A DNA stretch of 64,000 bases, taken from positions 27,106-91,105 of the forward strand of contig JBAXQM010000009.1 in the NCBI GenBank assembly GCA_037131735.1, in the 5' to 3' direction. This DNA is from CAIUPE01 sp037131735 (lineage in GTDB: Bacteria > Pseudomonadota > Alphaproteobacteria > Rhizobiales > Beijerinckiaceae). A program made the position numbers and the translations under genes. The notes beneath the pieces were generated by a model. It saw only the letters and a program-made list of their open reading frames with translations, was not told the DNA's origin and did no database searches. Each line of letters opens with the position of its first letter. Position 1 is the stretch's first letter. Below, piece after piece: positions 34,402 to 45,000 of the stretch.

Positions 34402-37400
34402 ATGACGGAAACTCCGCCCCCACAGGAGCCCCCGCATCGTGATGAGCCCCTTGAGGCTGCATCGCGTGATGGCGTCGTGCTGCCTGTGGCCAAGGCCAAA
34501 AGACATTGGAGTTTTCATCTCTCCATGCGCGGCATCGGCTTGATCGCCGAAATCGTTGGCCTTGCACTCGTCGTAATTGGTCTTGTTGCTGGGTTCGGTT
34601 TGTGGACCCTTTCAAGTGGTCCAATCAATTCCGAATTCATAACACGCCAAATCGCAGCCGGAATTGAAAGCCGCCTCCCCCAAGGTTATGCCGTTTCGCT
34701 CTCAAGCGCCGAGATCAGCGAAGTGGTGGGTGGCCTCCATCTCCATGTCGATGGATTTGTTATTCGCGACGAAACCGGAAAATCAGTGATTGTCGCGCCG
34801 CGTGCCGAGATCGGCTTTGATGGGTTATCACTTCTTTTTGGCCGTCTTTCACCGCGTGATATTGATCTTTCGGGATTGCTGATCGCGGTCACAATTAAGC
34901 CGGATGGCACCGTCGCCATTTCAGAAGACCTGATTGAAGCTACCGAAGCCGTTGATCAACCTATAGAACCTCAGCAGGTTGAACCCAGCGATCAAACGCA
35001 AGCGCCTCTTGCCATCGGTGCATTTATCGATGCGCTGTCGATGCGACAAAGTCCCCTTGGTATCCTTGAAAAGGCAACGCTGCACAACGGCATCTTGCGA
35101 ATTGACGATCAGCGGCGAGGACGATCACTGCGTTATCGCAATCTCAATCTCTCATTTGAACGCATAAAGGATGACCAGATTGAACTCAATCTTGGGGCCG
35201 ACTCTGATAATGGTCCTTGGCGCGTTCAAGCCTCGCTAAAGGGCAAAGCTGATGAATCTAGACAATTAAATCTGAAAACGTCTGACCTTCGCGTTTCAGA
35301 AATACTAGGCTTTGCCGAAAGAGGAACTATTCCCCTTCGCACAGAGATGCCTCTGTCCCTTGATCTATCAATCGATGTTGATGGCAAAAGTCAGCTTACG
35401 GGCTTGAAGGGCGCCATCAAAGGCGGACGTGCAACAATCATTCTTGATGATCCGCGCGCTCCCCCTATTCGCGTCGATGAAGTCAAAGGTGAGTTTGCAC
35501 TCTCTGATGATGCTTCACGCATTGTTATTCCCCTCATTGAATTTGCGAGCGCCGAAACCCATTGGCGTATTAGTGGCGAAGTGCGTTTGCCGCAGATAGC
35601 GGCAGATGGATGGGATTTCGTTTTGCGCAGTGGTGGCGCCACGATGATGGGCGATGGCTCCGGGCGCGCGCCGATTTCAATTGATCGTTTTTCATTGAGC
35701 GGCACGATCATAGCGGGCTTCAAGGCAACAAGAATTGATGCCCTTGAAATTATCGGCCCTGATCTAAATTTAACTGGCAATGCTTTAATCGGAGCCGCCG
35801 AGGGCCGAGATGGTTTTCGTCTTTTCCTCAACGCAAAAAATTCCTTGAGCCTCAATGTGCTCGCCTTTTGGCCGAGCTTTCTGGTTCCCGAAGTTCGGTC
35901 TTATCTTGGTCAATCAATCGAAGCCGGTATGATGAGCGACGCGCGATACGCGCTCGATCTTGATCCGGAAAGCCTCGCGGCAGCATTGGCCGGTAAACCT
36001 ATCCCGGATAAAACCGTTGCGCTTGAAATCGCTTTTAACGATGGCGTTATACGCGTCGATAAAGGTTTACCGCGCCTCATCAATGTGAAGGGCCGCGTGC
36101 GCGCCACCGGTAAAACGGTCGGCATTGATATTGATCGCGGCCAACTCGAATTGCCGGAAGGTCGCACGCTTGATGTGCCCTCGGGCACTTATCGCGTGCC
36201 CAATACCGATATTGTTCCCGCACCCGCCGATGTCGCTTTTCGTCTACAAGGCGGAGCTTCGGATTTTGCAACCGCGATGCAAGCGGAAATGTTGAAATCT
36301 GTGACAGCGCCTTCGCTCGATCCCAAGCAAACGAGCGGCACAATGCAGATGGACGTTAAACTCCATTTTCCGCAAAAGCCTGACTTGAAACCACAAGAGA
36401 TCGAGCTCAGCGCTGAGGGCGTTTTCCAAAATTTCCATACCGATCATGCCTTCGGTCGTGAGCCACTTGAAAATGGATCGGTGCGGATCAAAGCCAATGG
36501 CGACGGCTTATTGATCAATGGTGAAGGCTTACTTGCCGGAGCACCGTCACAGTTTGAGGTGAAACAAGCGAAAAATTCACCAACACAAGATGCCACGGTG
36601 TCGATGATCATTGATGACGCGCTGCGCGAAAAGAAGCAAATGCGTACGCAGAATCTTCTCAATGGTCCAGTTACTCTATCCTTGAAACTCACCGGTATTG
36701 GCGGACAGAAGATAAAAGGAACCGGCGATCTTGATTTTCAAAAAGCATCCGTCGCGGGCTTGATCCCGGGATGGACGCGCCCAGCAGGCAAACCCGGCAA
36801 AGCGACATTTTCATTTTCACTTCTCCCCGATCAATCCATCAAACTGAGTGATCTCGTTTTCGACGATCCGTCGATTTCGTTCAAAGGAAGCGCTGAAATT
36901 GCGCCTGATGGCGATCTCAAATCAGTATCACTTACGCAATTGCGCGTGATGCAGAATGATAAAGTCTCCGCAAGTCTCGAGCGTGTAGCACAAGGCCTTC
37001 GCGTGAAGATCCAAGGTGATACGCTCGATGGCCGCGCCTTGATTAAAACCGTCACAGCACCCGGAAAAAATTCGGCGACCTCGGGTCAAGACATCGAGCT
37101 TGATCTAAAGGTCGCAACATTAACCGGCTTCAACAGTGAAGTGATGCGGAATGCTGATATTCGCATCCAAACAAAGAGTGGCGCTCTCAAAGAGCTGCGC
37201 ATCGATGGCAAGCTTGCGCAACAATCCGTGATCGCCCAGCCCGCGCGTGGCGAAAATGGTCAACCGGTATTCGTGATTCAAACCGCTGATGCCGGCGCAC
37301 TTTTGCGCTTTACGGATCTCTATAAGCGCATGAACACGGGCGCGTTATCTTTGCAGATATCAGCCACAGGTGAACCGCTTGACGGCATTTTAACAATCCG

Positions 37401-37884
37401 GCGCTTTGCCATTCTCGACGAAGAGGTCTTGGCTCAACTCAATGCGCAACCGGGGGCACCAGGCGGAAAGCCGATCATCACCGATCCGCGAAATGTGCAA
37501 TTCAATCGGCTGGCCGCAAGTTTCACCTTAGGCTCGGGCCGGATCGTCATCAAAGACGGTGTCATTTCCGGCCCGGTCATTGGTGCATCGATTGAGGGTA
37601 CGATTGACTACGCTAAAAGCGGAATCGATCTGCGTGGCGCAATAGTTCCCGCTTATCTCGTCAATAGTCTTTTCAATAAATTGCCATTGATCGGGCAATT
37701 GCTCGGTGGCGAGAATGAGGGCATTTTCTCGATCAATTACCGAGCCGTTGGTCCGCTTTCTTCGCCAAGCATAAGTTACAATCCGCTGTCAGTGGTGGCA
37801 CCGGGTTTCTTACGCAAGCTCTTCGAAGACCGCACACCAAGTGAAGGCGTTAAGCCCCCCTCCAATGTACCAAAGCCTCAATAA
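34402..37884 (+). CDS. DUF3971/AsmA-like envelope protein, YhdP-type
   Basis: This 1160-residue protein has a cytoplasmic Pro/Glu-rich N-terminus and one membrane helix (about 48-72, IAEIVGLALVVIGLVAGFGLW). A long periplasmic beta-rich region follows. DUF3971 covers roughly residues 100-750, and an AsmA-like C-terminal region is seen near 970-1130 (ALLRFTDLYKRMNTGALSLQ). Such AsmA-superfamily proteins are thought to move phospholipids between the membranes along a groove. The role here is inferred from the family. The gene meets the convergent tyrS with no gap. Confidence 0.85.
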   Translation: MTETPPPQEPPHRDEPLEAASRDGVVLPVAKAKRHWSFHLSMRGIGLIAEIVGLALVVIGLVAGFGLWTLSSGPINSEFITRQIAAGIESRLPQGYAVSLSSAEISEVVGGLHLHVDGFVIRDETGKSVIVAPRAEIGFDGLSLLFGRLSPRDIDLSGLLIAVTIKPDGTVAISEDLIEATEAVDQPIEPQQVEPSDQTQAPLAIGAFIDALSMRQSPLGILEKATLHNGILRIDDQRRGRSLRYRNLNLSFERIKDDQIELNLGADSDNGPWRVQASLKGKADESRQLNLKTSDLRVSEILGFAERGTIPLRTEMPLSLDLSIDVDGKSQLTGLKGAIKGGRATIILDDPRAPPIRVDEVKGEFALSDDASRIVIPLIEFASAETHWRISGEVRLPQIAADGWDFVLRSGGATMMGDGSGRAPISIDRFSLSGTIIAGFKATRIDALEIIGPDLNLTGNALIGAAEGRDGFRLFLNAKNSLSLNVLAFWPSFLVPEVRSYLGQSIEAGMMSDARYALDLDPESLAAALAGKPIPDKTVALEIAFNDGVIRVDKGLPRLINVKGRVRATGKTVGIDIDRGQLELPEGRTLDVPSGTYRVPNTDIVPAPADVAFRLQGGASDFATAMQAEMLKSVTAPSLDPKQTSGTMQMDVKLHFPQKPDLKPQEIELSAEGVFQNFHTDHAFGREPLENGSVRIKANGDGLLINGEGLLAGAPSQFEVKQAKNSPTQDATVSMIIDDALREKKQMRTQNLLNGPVTLSLKLTGIGGQKIKGTGDLDFQKASVAGLIPGWTRPAGKPGKATFSFSLLPDQSIKLSDLVFDDPSISFKGSAEIAPDGDLKSVSLTQLRVMQNDKVSASLERVAQGLRVKIQGDTLDGRALIKTVTAPGKNSATSGQDIELDLKVATLTGFNSEVMRNADIRIQTKSGALKELRIDGKLAQQSVIAQPARGENGQPVFVIQTADAGALLRFTDLYKRMNTGALSLQISATGEPLDGILTIRRFAILDEEVLAQLNAQPGAPGGKPIITDPRNVQFNRLAASFTLGSGRIVIKDGVISGPVIGASIEGTIDYAKSGIDLRGAIVPAYLVNSLFNKLPLIGQLLGGENEGIFSINYRAVGPLSSPSISYNPLSVVAPGFLRKLFEDRTPSEGVKPPSNVPKPQ

Positions 37885-39141
37885 TCAAGAAGGCTTCAGC
37901 AAGATATGACGCTTTTTACCCATTGATAATTTAATGGCGCCCTCGCGCAAATCTGCTTCTCGAAGAACAGCGCGGGGATCACTGATAAGCACGTCATTTA
38001 CGCGCAATCCACCACCTTGAATTTGGCGACGTGCTTCACCGGTAGAGGGTACAAGTCCGGCTGTGACAAAGGCCGTCAACACGCCGATGCCAGCATCCAA
38101 TTCAATGGCGCTGATAGCGATGGTCGGCAAAGTATCGGCCGCAACACCTTGTTCAAATGTCTTGCGCGCAGTCTCTGCGGCTTCATCAGCGGCATCACGG
38201 CCATGCAATAAAGCCGTGGCCTCGGTGGCGAGCACTTTTTTCGCTTCATTGATTTCAGACCCTTCAAGCGCTTCAAGCCGCGCAATTTCATTAAGCGGCA
38301 ATATCGTGAAGAGTTTCAAGAAACGACCCACATCAGCGTCTTCGGTATTGCGCCAATATTGCCAATACTCATAAGGGCTGAACATATCAGCATTGAGCCA
38401 CACCGCACCCGAGGCGGTCTTGCCCATTTTCGCGCCTGATGCTGTGGTGAGCAATGGCGTTGTCAACGCGTAAAGTTGTTGCGATCCCATGCGGCGGCCG
38501 AGTTCAACACCATTAACGATATTACCCCATTGATCGGAGCCGCCCATCTGCAAGCAGCAATCATGCATGCGCGACAATTCAACGAAATCATAGCTCTGCA
38601 AAATCATGTAATTAAATTCGATGAAGGAGAGTTCCTGCTCGCGCTCAAGCCGCAGCTTCACCGAATCCATCGTCAACATCCGATTGATCGAGAAGTGACG
38701 TCCTATATCGCGCAGCATATCGATATAATTGAGTTTTGTCAGCCACTCAGCATTATCGACCATGATAGCGCCATTCGGCGATGATCCGAAATCGAGAAAC
38801 CGAGAAAACACACCTTTGATACTGTTTTTATTGGCTTCGATCTGATCGACAGTCAGGAGCTTGCGCGTCTCGTCTTTACCCGACGGATCACCAACGCGCG
38901 TTGTCCCCCCACCCATCAGCGTAATCGGGCGGTGCCCTGTCTGCTGCACCCAATGCAGCATCATTGCCGAAATCAAATTGCCAATATGGAGTGAAGAGGC
39001 CGTGCAATCATAACCGACATAGGCCGTAATCCGCTCTTTACGCGCTTTTTCATCAAGCCCCGCGAAATCGGAACATTGATGGATATAGCCGCGCTCGGAG
39101 AGAACGCGCAGAAAATCAGATTTAGGCTTGAATTCGGACAT
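37885..39141 (-). CDS. tyrS: Tyrosyl-tRNA synthetase
   Basis: TyrRS charges tRNA-Tyr. The 418-residue class I enzyme has the HIGH-like motif SSLHIGNL near residue 55, the tyrosine pocket region LLQSYDFVEL, and QMGGSDQWGN. Its KMSKS-equivalent is GAKMGKTASG, the KMGKT form. A C-terminal S4-like RNA-binding domain follows (about 350-418, GEARRQIQGGGLRVND). The neighbouring DUF3971 and bcp genes are its usual company in this order. Confidence 0.97.
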   Translation of the reverse strand: MSEFKPKSDFLRVLSERGYIHQCSDFAGLDEKARKERITAYVGYDCTASSLHIGNLISAMMLHWVQQTGHRPITLMGGGTTRVGDPSGKDETRKLLTVDQIEANKNSIKGVFSRFLDFGSSPNGAIMVDNAEWLTKLNYIDMLRDIGRHFSINRMLTMDSVKLRLEREQELSFIEFNYMILQSYDFVELSRMHDCCLQMGGSDQWGNIVNGVELGRRMGSQQLYALTTPLLTTASGAKMGKTASGAVWLNADMFSPYEYWQYWRNTEDADVGRFLKLFTILPLNEIARLEALEGSEINEAKKVLATEATALLHGRDAADEAAETARKTFEQGVAADTLPTIAISAIELDAGIGVLTAFVTAGLVPSTGEARRQIQGGGLRVNDVLISDPRAVLREADLREGAIKLSMGKKRHILLKPS

Positions 39142-39300
39142 AGGATTGGTTCCGGTTTGCGGCGGCGAGATGTAAGGGTAAAGGCGTATTAGGGCAAGAT
39201 ATGCGTGCGATTTGCGGCAGACGCCTTGCTTCGGCCTTGTTTAATCGCCATTTTCCGGATCAATGAGTGATGTTCAGCTCCAACTTGTGATCGTTTCACC

Positions 39301-40710
39301 GTGCTTCCGCAGCTTTCCTTGCCAAATTTCAAAGATACCCGCGCCGGTGTGAATTGGGGCGTATTGGCGAGTGCGGCTCTTCTGCTTGCAAGCGTGACCA
39401 TACCCCCCGCCGCTCAAGCACAAGTGCGGCATGGCGTGATCCGCGATGCCGAGATCGAAGCGTTGCTCAAAGATTACGCCGCGCCGATTTTCAGCGCTGC
39501 TGGTATCGCCAAAGGTTCGATCACCATCGCATTGATTGACGACCGCTCCTTCAATGCGTTCGTGACAACGGGCCGTCGCATGTTTGTCAATATCGGCGCG
39601 CTGATGGAGTCCAAATCGCCCAACGAGATTATCGGCGTCATTGCGCATGAGGCCGGCCATATAGCAGGCGGCCACTTAACCTTGCAGCGCGAGAGGGCCG
39701 GGATGGCTGCGATGATGGCCACAGCTGGTGTGGTTCTTGGTGCGGGTGCCATGGTGGCCGGCTCTGGCAATCGCAGCATGAATGCGGGCAATGGCGGCAT
39801 GGGCATTATGATGGGGGCGCAGGAGCTCGCCGCGCGCACGATGCTGTCTTATCAGCGCGGCGAGGAACAAGCGGCGGATCGCGCGGCGATCAAATATCTC
39901 GCGGTGACCAATCAATCGCCAAAAGGCCTGGTCGATACATTCAAACGCCTCTCCGATGATCAGATGTTCAAGCTCGATGGCATTGATCCGTATCTGATGA
40001 GCCATCCGGCGCCGCAGGATCGCATTGCCAGCCTGGAGCAACTCGCCTCTTCAAGCGCTGCTTATGCCGCCAAGGATCCGGCCTCTCTGGTCGCTCGCCA
40101 TGAAATGATGCGGGCTAAACTCTATGGCTTTGCGGCCAAGAGTGAGGAAGTCATCAGGCGTTACCCCCAGTCCGACCTGTCATTGCCCGCGCGCTACGCC
40201 CGCGCCATTATGAATTATCGCTATAAGAAAACACCAGAAGCCCTTGCACAAATTGATGAACTTTTGAGAGCTCAGCCTGCCAATCCCTATTTCTGGGAGC
40301 TCAAAGGCCAAGTCTTGCTCGAATTCGGACAAGCGCGGGAAGCCGTTTCAGCACTGCGCCGCGCGACAGGGGGAGCCTCAGAATCCGGACTCATTCGCGG
40401 GCTTTTGGGGCGCGCCCTCGTTGCCACGGGTGACCAGGCCTTGCTTGTTGAAGGTATTCGCGAATTGACGAATGCCAGCCAACGCGAGCCCGATGACGCT
40501 GAAAATTGGCGGCAGCTGGCGATCGCCTATAATCAGAAAGACAATATCGGCATGGCCGAATTCAGCGCCGCTCAGGAAGCAATGCTGATGGGCGACATGC
40601 AGAGTGCGGTCAATCACGCCGCCAAAGCGAAAGCGCGTCTGCCCGCAGGTTCGCCTTCGGCATTAAAGGCCGATGACATTCTTAACTATCGTAAGCCAAA
40701 GTCGAATTAA
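39301..40710 (+). CDS. M48 family metalloprotease with TPR repeats (BepA/YfgC-like)
   Basis: This periplasmic zinc protease probably takes part in outer-membrane protein quality control, like BepA. The start is GTG at 39301. No in-frame alternative lies just upstream. The signal segment is about residues 20-40 (VLASAALLLASVTIPPAAQA-Q). The Zn motif is HEAGH in IIGVIAHEAGHIAGGH. The third ligand Glu is in RGEEQAADRAAIKYL. From about residue 265, TPR-like helices follow to the end (469 residues). dsbA-like follows after 33 bases. Confidence 0.93.
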   Translation: MLPQLSLPNFKDTRAGVNWGVLASAALLLASVTIPPAAQAQVRHGVIRDAEIEALLKDYAAPIFSAAGIAKGSITIALIDDRSFNAFVTTGRRMFVNIGALMESKSPNEIIGVIAHEAGHIAGGHLTLQRERAGMAAMMATAGVVLGAGAMVAGSGNRSMNAGNGGMGIMMGAQELAARTMLSYQRGEEQAADRAAIKYLAVTNQSPKGLVDTFKRLSDDQMFKLDGIDPYLMSHPAPQDRIASLEQLASSSAAYAAKDPASLVARHEMMRAKLYGFAAKSEEVIRRYPQSDLSLPARYARAIMNYRYKKTPEALAQIDELLRAQPANPYFWELKGQVLLEFGQAREAVSALRRATGGASESGLIRGLLGRALVATGDQALLVEGIRELTNASQREPDDAENWRQLAIAYNQKDNIGMAEFSAAQEAMLMGDMQSAVNHAAKAKARLPAGSPSALKADDILNYRKPKSN

Positions 40711-40743
40711 CCGATCAACCGCCGCTCAAAGGATATAACTCTC

Positions 40744-41508
40744 ATGCGTTTTGCCCGCCCTCTTCTCCTCGTGATCGGTCTCGCGCTCGCCGCTGGCAGC
40801 GCACAAGCACAGGAAAAGCCTTTCTCGGATGCCAAAAAGGTCGAGATCGGTGAGATCGTTAAAGCCTATCTCATGAGCCACCCCGAGCTTATTCAAGAGG
40901 CCCTGAACGAACTCGACAAAAAGCAGCGTGACGCGGAAGCGGAAGCGCAAAAATCGGCGGTTACAGCTCTTAGTCCGGAACTCACAAAAGCCGAGAATGG
41001 TGTGGTGCTCGGCAATCCCACGGGCGATGTCACATTGGTCGAGTTTTTCGATTATAATTGCGGCTATTGCAAAAAGGCGATGGCCGACATCATGGGCCTG
41101 ATCAAGGCCGATCCGAAATTGCGCGTCGTCTTGCGCGATTTCCCGGTTCTGGGCCCTGACTCGGTTGAAGCCTCAAAAGTGGCGCTCGCCGTCCGCAGCC
41201 AATTGGCCGGCGCGAAATATATGGAGTTTCACCAGAAGCTCCTCGAATCCCGCGGCCGCATCGGGAAGGACCGTGCGATTGAGGTCGCCAAAAGCCTCGG
41301 TGCCGACCCGGCAAAGATCGAGAAGGATGTTGAGTCGGCCGAGATCAAAAAGCTCCTCGGCGGCACGATGCGCGCGGCCGACCAACTCCGGATTGGCGGT
41401 ACCCCCGCCTTTGTGGTGGCTGACGGCGTGATTGTGGGCGCGGTCGGGCAAGATGCCCTCGCCGAGACCATCAAATCGGCTCGGACATGCGGCAAATCCG
41501 TCTGCTGA
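40744..41508 (+). CDS. DsbA-family thiol:disulfide interchange protein
   Basis: This 254-residue periplasmic protein has a signal peptide (about 1-22, ending AQA-Q) and an N-terminal helical extension (about 30-75). A thioredoxin-like DSBA domain follows, with active site Cys106-Gly-Tyr-Cys109 in FFDYNCGYCKKAM. The cis-Pro loop is IGGTPAFVV. Two further cysteines close the protein (TCGKSVC). This ScsC/Com1-like group may act as oxidase or isomerase. Which one is not decided by sequence. AAAGGA precedes the ATG. It may be cotranscribed with the M48 protease. Confidence 0.9.
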   Translation: MRFARPLLLVIGLALAAGSAQAQEKPFSDAKKVEIGEIVKAYLMSHPELIQEALNELDKKQRDAEAEAQKSAVTALSPELTKAENGVVLGNPTGDVTLVEFFDYNCGYCKKAMADIMGLIKADPKLRVVLRDFPVLGPDSVEASKVALAVRSQLAGAKYMEFHQKLLESRGRIGKDRAIEVAKSLGADPAKIEKDVESAEIKKLLGGTMRAADQLRIGGTPAFVVADGVIVGAVGQDALAETIKSARTCGKSVC

Positions 41509-41738
41509 GAGACGCGTTCCATAAAACTGTCACAGAATCGATTCGAGTCGGGCTTTTGAGGCCGACTCACCCTGAGCGCGACCACCCCTAGACCCCCGCC
41601 TGCGACGACTCGTCTTCCCGCTACGGTTGTATTTTAAGCCTTCACTCGCGGAAATTTTAGCCTCCGGAGCGGAAATTCCCCTTACGTCTGAGGCACTTGC
41701 AAAGTCATCCCCATAATTCACTCTTTCTTAAGAACTAC
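41509..41738. other. Intergenic stretch before the nrdJ control region
   Basis: It contains a hairpin GAGTCGG/CCGACTC at 41545-41568 after the dsbA-like gene, without a T-run, so it is only a weak terminator candidate. Two short direct repeats GCGGAAATT lie near 41648 and 41670. I see no convincing gene. Confidence 0.4.
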
Positions 41739-41785
41739 CCACAACATATAGGGGTGTGAGCAAAATTTAGCTCTAGGACTAGAGA
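41739..41785 (+). promoter_or_regulatory. Tandem NrdR-box-like sites upstream of nrdJ
   Basis: Box 1, CCACAACATATAGGGG (41739-41754), agrees with the published NrdR consensus ACACWATATATWGTGT at 12 of 16 positions. Box 2 (41770-41785) is weaker but keeps the C-W-A and T-W-G core as CTA-N4-TAG, inside the inverted repeat CTCTAG-GA-CTAGAG. The starts are 31 bases apart, the three-turn spacing typical of NrdR pairs. Both lie just upstream of the -35 element. Confidence 0.6.
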
Positions 41786-41792
41786 GAAAGTC

Positions 41793-41821
41793 TTGACGGG
41801 ACCGGGGGGCATATCTAGGGT
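41793..41821 (+). promoter_or_regulatory. Candidate nrdJ promoter
   Basis: TTGACG (41793-41798), a 17-base spacer and TAGGGT (41816-41821). The -35 is good and the -10 is weak, which fits a regulated promoter. The start of RNA would be near 41828, leaving a leader of about 270 bases. Confidence 0.45.
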
Positions 41822-42095
41822 TGGTCCTCGTTGCGCTGGTTGCCGAGGAGCGAGTTATCCACAGGCGGCCAACGGGGCAAATCCCGTCATCAAGGCGCGC
41901 CCGAGGACCAGGTTCCGACGGTTGGCGTTGCCCTGAAAAGGGTCAAGGTCCGGTGGAGAGCATCCATCGGCTGGGGGCGGTTTGCGGTTTGAAAAGCCCA
42001 ATTGTGGGGCTTGAGACGCAAGCCGGTGTGTAAATTTGGAAAAGGGTCGTCAAAGCGACCGGCCGGAAGAATTTCGGCATTTTGGGACATGAACT
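41822..42095 (+). other. Structured 5' leader of nrdJ
   Basis: Several perfect helices are visible. TGGTCCTCG (41822-41830) pairs with CGAGGACCA (41902-41910) and closes an 89-base domain. ACGGG-GCAAAT-CCCGT lies within it. CCCT-GAAA-AGGG, AAGCCC/GGGCTT and GGTCG-TCAAAG-CGACC follow. I do not see cobalamin-riboswitch core motifs. It could be a cis-regulatory RNA. An RNA family associated with nrdJ exists, but I cannot test membership. Confidence 0.45.
41855..41863 (+). promoter_or_regulatory. Consensus DnaA box
   Basis: TTATCCACA is a perfect DnaA box in the nrdJ leader region, 62 bases after the -35. DnaA control of ribonucleotide reductase genes is known from E. coli nrdAB. Here a single box makes the link tentative. 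Confidence 0.45.
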
Positions 42096-45000
42096 ATGCG
42101 GATTGAACTTTTCTACACGAAGGCTGGCCTCTCTCCTTATTCCTCCCTCGCCTTCAAGTCGGCTACGAGTGAAATCCGCAATCCGGACGGATCAATTGTG
42201 TTCCGTCTCGAGAATATCGAAGTCCCTGAGCAATTCAGCCAAGTCGCAGCCGATGTGCTCGCGCAGAAATATTTCCGTAAAGCCGGTGTCCCTGCCCGCC
42301 TTAAAAAGGTGGAAGAGAATGATGTGCCGTCATTCCTGTGGCGTTCGGTTCCCGATGAGGCAGCGCTTGCCGCTTTGCCTGAGAAAGAACGCTATGGCTC
42401 CGAGATGAGCGCCAAGCAGGTGTTTGATCGCCTCGCCGGCTGCTGGACCTATTGGGGTTGGAAGGGCGGCTATTTCAAATCCGAAGAGGACGCGCAGGCG
42501 TTCTTTGACGAGCAGCGCTATATGCTCGCCCGCCAGATGGTTGCGCCGAATTCGCCGCAATGGTTCAACACCGGTTTGCATTGGGCCTATGGCATTGATG
42601 GTCCGTCACAAGGCCACCACTATGTCGATTTCAAAACCGGCAAACTTACGAAATCAAAATCCTCTTACGAGCATCCGCAGCCGCATGCCTGCTTCATTCA
42701 GGGCGTAGCCGACGATCTCGTGAATGAAGGCGGCATCATGGATCTTTGGGTCCGTGAAGCGCGTCTCTTCAAATATGGTTCGGGCACGGGTTCGAATTTC
42801 TCGATGCTGCGCGGCGAAGGCGAAAAGCTCGCAGGTGGCGGCCGTTCATCGGGCTTGATGTCATTCCTGAAAATCGGCGACCGTGCAGCAGGCGCGATCA
42901 AATCAGGCGGCACGACACGTCGTGCAGCGAAGATGGTTGTCGTTGATGTCGATCATCCGGATATCGAAGCCTATATCGATTGGAAGGTGAAAGAAGAGCA
43001 GAAGGTTGCGGCTCTTGTTACCGGTTCCAAAATCGTATCGAAACATTTGAAGGCAGTAATGAAGGCCTGCGTGAATTGCGATGGCCCGGCTGAATCCTGC
43101 TTCGATCCGGAAAAGAATCCCGCTCTGAAGCGCGAGATCAAATTCGCTCGCCGCGCGCAAGTGCCAGACAATTACATCAAGCGCATCATCCAATTCGCCA
43201 AGCAAGGCTATAAGGATATCGACTTCCCCGTCTATGACACCGATTGGGATTCAGAAGCCTATCTCACTGTTGCAGGCCAGAATTCAAACAACTCAGTGTC
43301 GTTGAAAGACGGCTTCTTGCGCGCAGTGGAAGAAGACAAGGATTGGGATCTCATCCGTCGTACCGATGGCAAGGTTCACAAGACCTTGAAGGCGCGCGAT
43401 CTGTGGGAACAAATCGGCTTTGCCGCATGGGCCTCTGCTGATCCCGGCTTGCACTTCAACACCACGATGAATGACTGGCATACTTGCCCGGCATCAGGCC
43501 CGATCCGCGCATCCAATCCGTGCTCGGAATATATGTTCCTTGATGACACGGCCTGTAACCTCGCCTCGCTCAATCTCTTGCAGTTCCGCGAGAGCGATGG
43601 CTCGGTCAATATCGCCGCTTACGAACACGCTGTGCGTCTATGGACCATCGTGCTCGAAATCTCGGTGTTGATGGCGCAGTTCCCGTCAAAGGAAATTGCT
43701 GAACTCTCTTATCGTTACCGCACGCTCGGCCTCGGCTACGCCAATATTGGCGGCTTGCTGATGACCAACGGCATTCCCTATGACTCCGATGAAGGCCGCG
43801 CGATTTGCGGCGCGCTCACAGCGATCATGACGGGTGTGGCTTACGCAACCTCTGCTGAAATGGCAGGCGAACTCGGGGCGTTCCCGGGCTACAAGGACAA
43901 TGCGCAGCATATGCTCCGCGTCATCCGCAATCATCGCCGCGCCGCGCATGGCGAAGCGCAAGGCTATGAAGCGCTTGCTGTGAACCCTGTGCCGCTTGAT
44001 CACGCTTCACTCAAGGATCAACGCCTCTCGGTGCGTGCGAAAGCAGCATGGGACAAGGCTTTGACGCTCGGTGAAAAGAACGGCTATCGCAACGCGCAAT
44101 CGACCGTGATCGCGCCGACCGGCACCATCGGTCTCGTGATGGATTGCGACACGACCGGCATCGAGCCTGATTTCGCTCTCGTGAAATTCAAGAAGCTCGC
44201 TGGTGGCGGTTACTTCAAGATCATCAATCAGGCTGTGCCGGAAGCGCTGCGCACACTCGGCTATCGTGAAAATGAAATCGCCGAGATCGAAGCCTATGCG
44301 ATTGGCCATGGCTCACTCGCGCAAGCACCAAGCATCAATCACACCACCTTGCGCGCCAAGGGCTTTGATGATGCGACGATTGAAAAGGTTGAGAAGAGCC
44401 TCGGCTCCGCCTTCGACATCAAATTCGTCTTTAACAAATGGACGCTTAATGCGGGCTTCCTCACCAGCGCGCTGAAGGTGCCGGCTGAAAAGCTTGATGA
44501 TCCGTCCTTCGAACTTCTGCCCTTCTTGGGCTTCTCGAAGGCTGACATCGAAGCCGCGAATGTTCACGTCTGCGGTGCGATGACGCTTGAAGGCGCGCCG
44601 CATCTTAAGCTCGAACATTATGCCGTGTTTGATTGCGCCAATCCGTGCGGTCGTATCGGCAAGCGTTATCTCTCGGTCGAGAGCCATATCCGCATGATGG
44701 CGGCAGCACAGCCCTTCATCTCGGGTGCGATCTCGAAGACGATCAATATGCCGAATGACGCGACCGTTGAGGATTGCAAATCGGCCTATCTCCTCTCGTG
44801 GAAACTCGCATTGAAGGCGAATGCGCTTTATCGCGATGGTTCGAAACTCTCGCAGCCTTTGAACTCGCAACTGATTTCAGATGACGAGGACGAAGCGGAA
44901 GACGGCGTTGAAGCGCTCGTCGCCCAACCGGCGGCAGCACGTGCGGCAGCGGCGGCAGAGAAAATCGTCGAGCGTGTCATCGAGCGGATCGAGCGCGTGC

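Noticed and set aside
41530..41721. Minus-strand ORF of 63 codons upstream of nrdJ starting with GTG
   Set aside because: It has no convincing ribosome binding site and a biased Arg/Ser/Gly tail, and I recognise no family. It is kept out for lack of support but could be rechecked with expression data.
41822..42095. Cobalamin riboswitch before the B12-dependent nrdJ
   Set aside because: The conserved core stretches of cobalamin riboswitches, including the B12-box GCCACTG, were not found.
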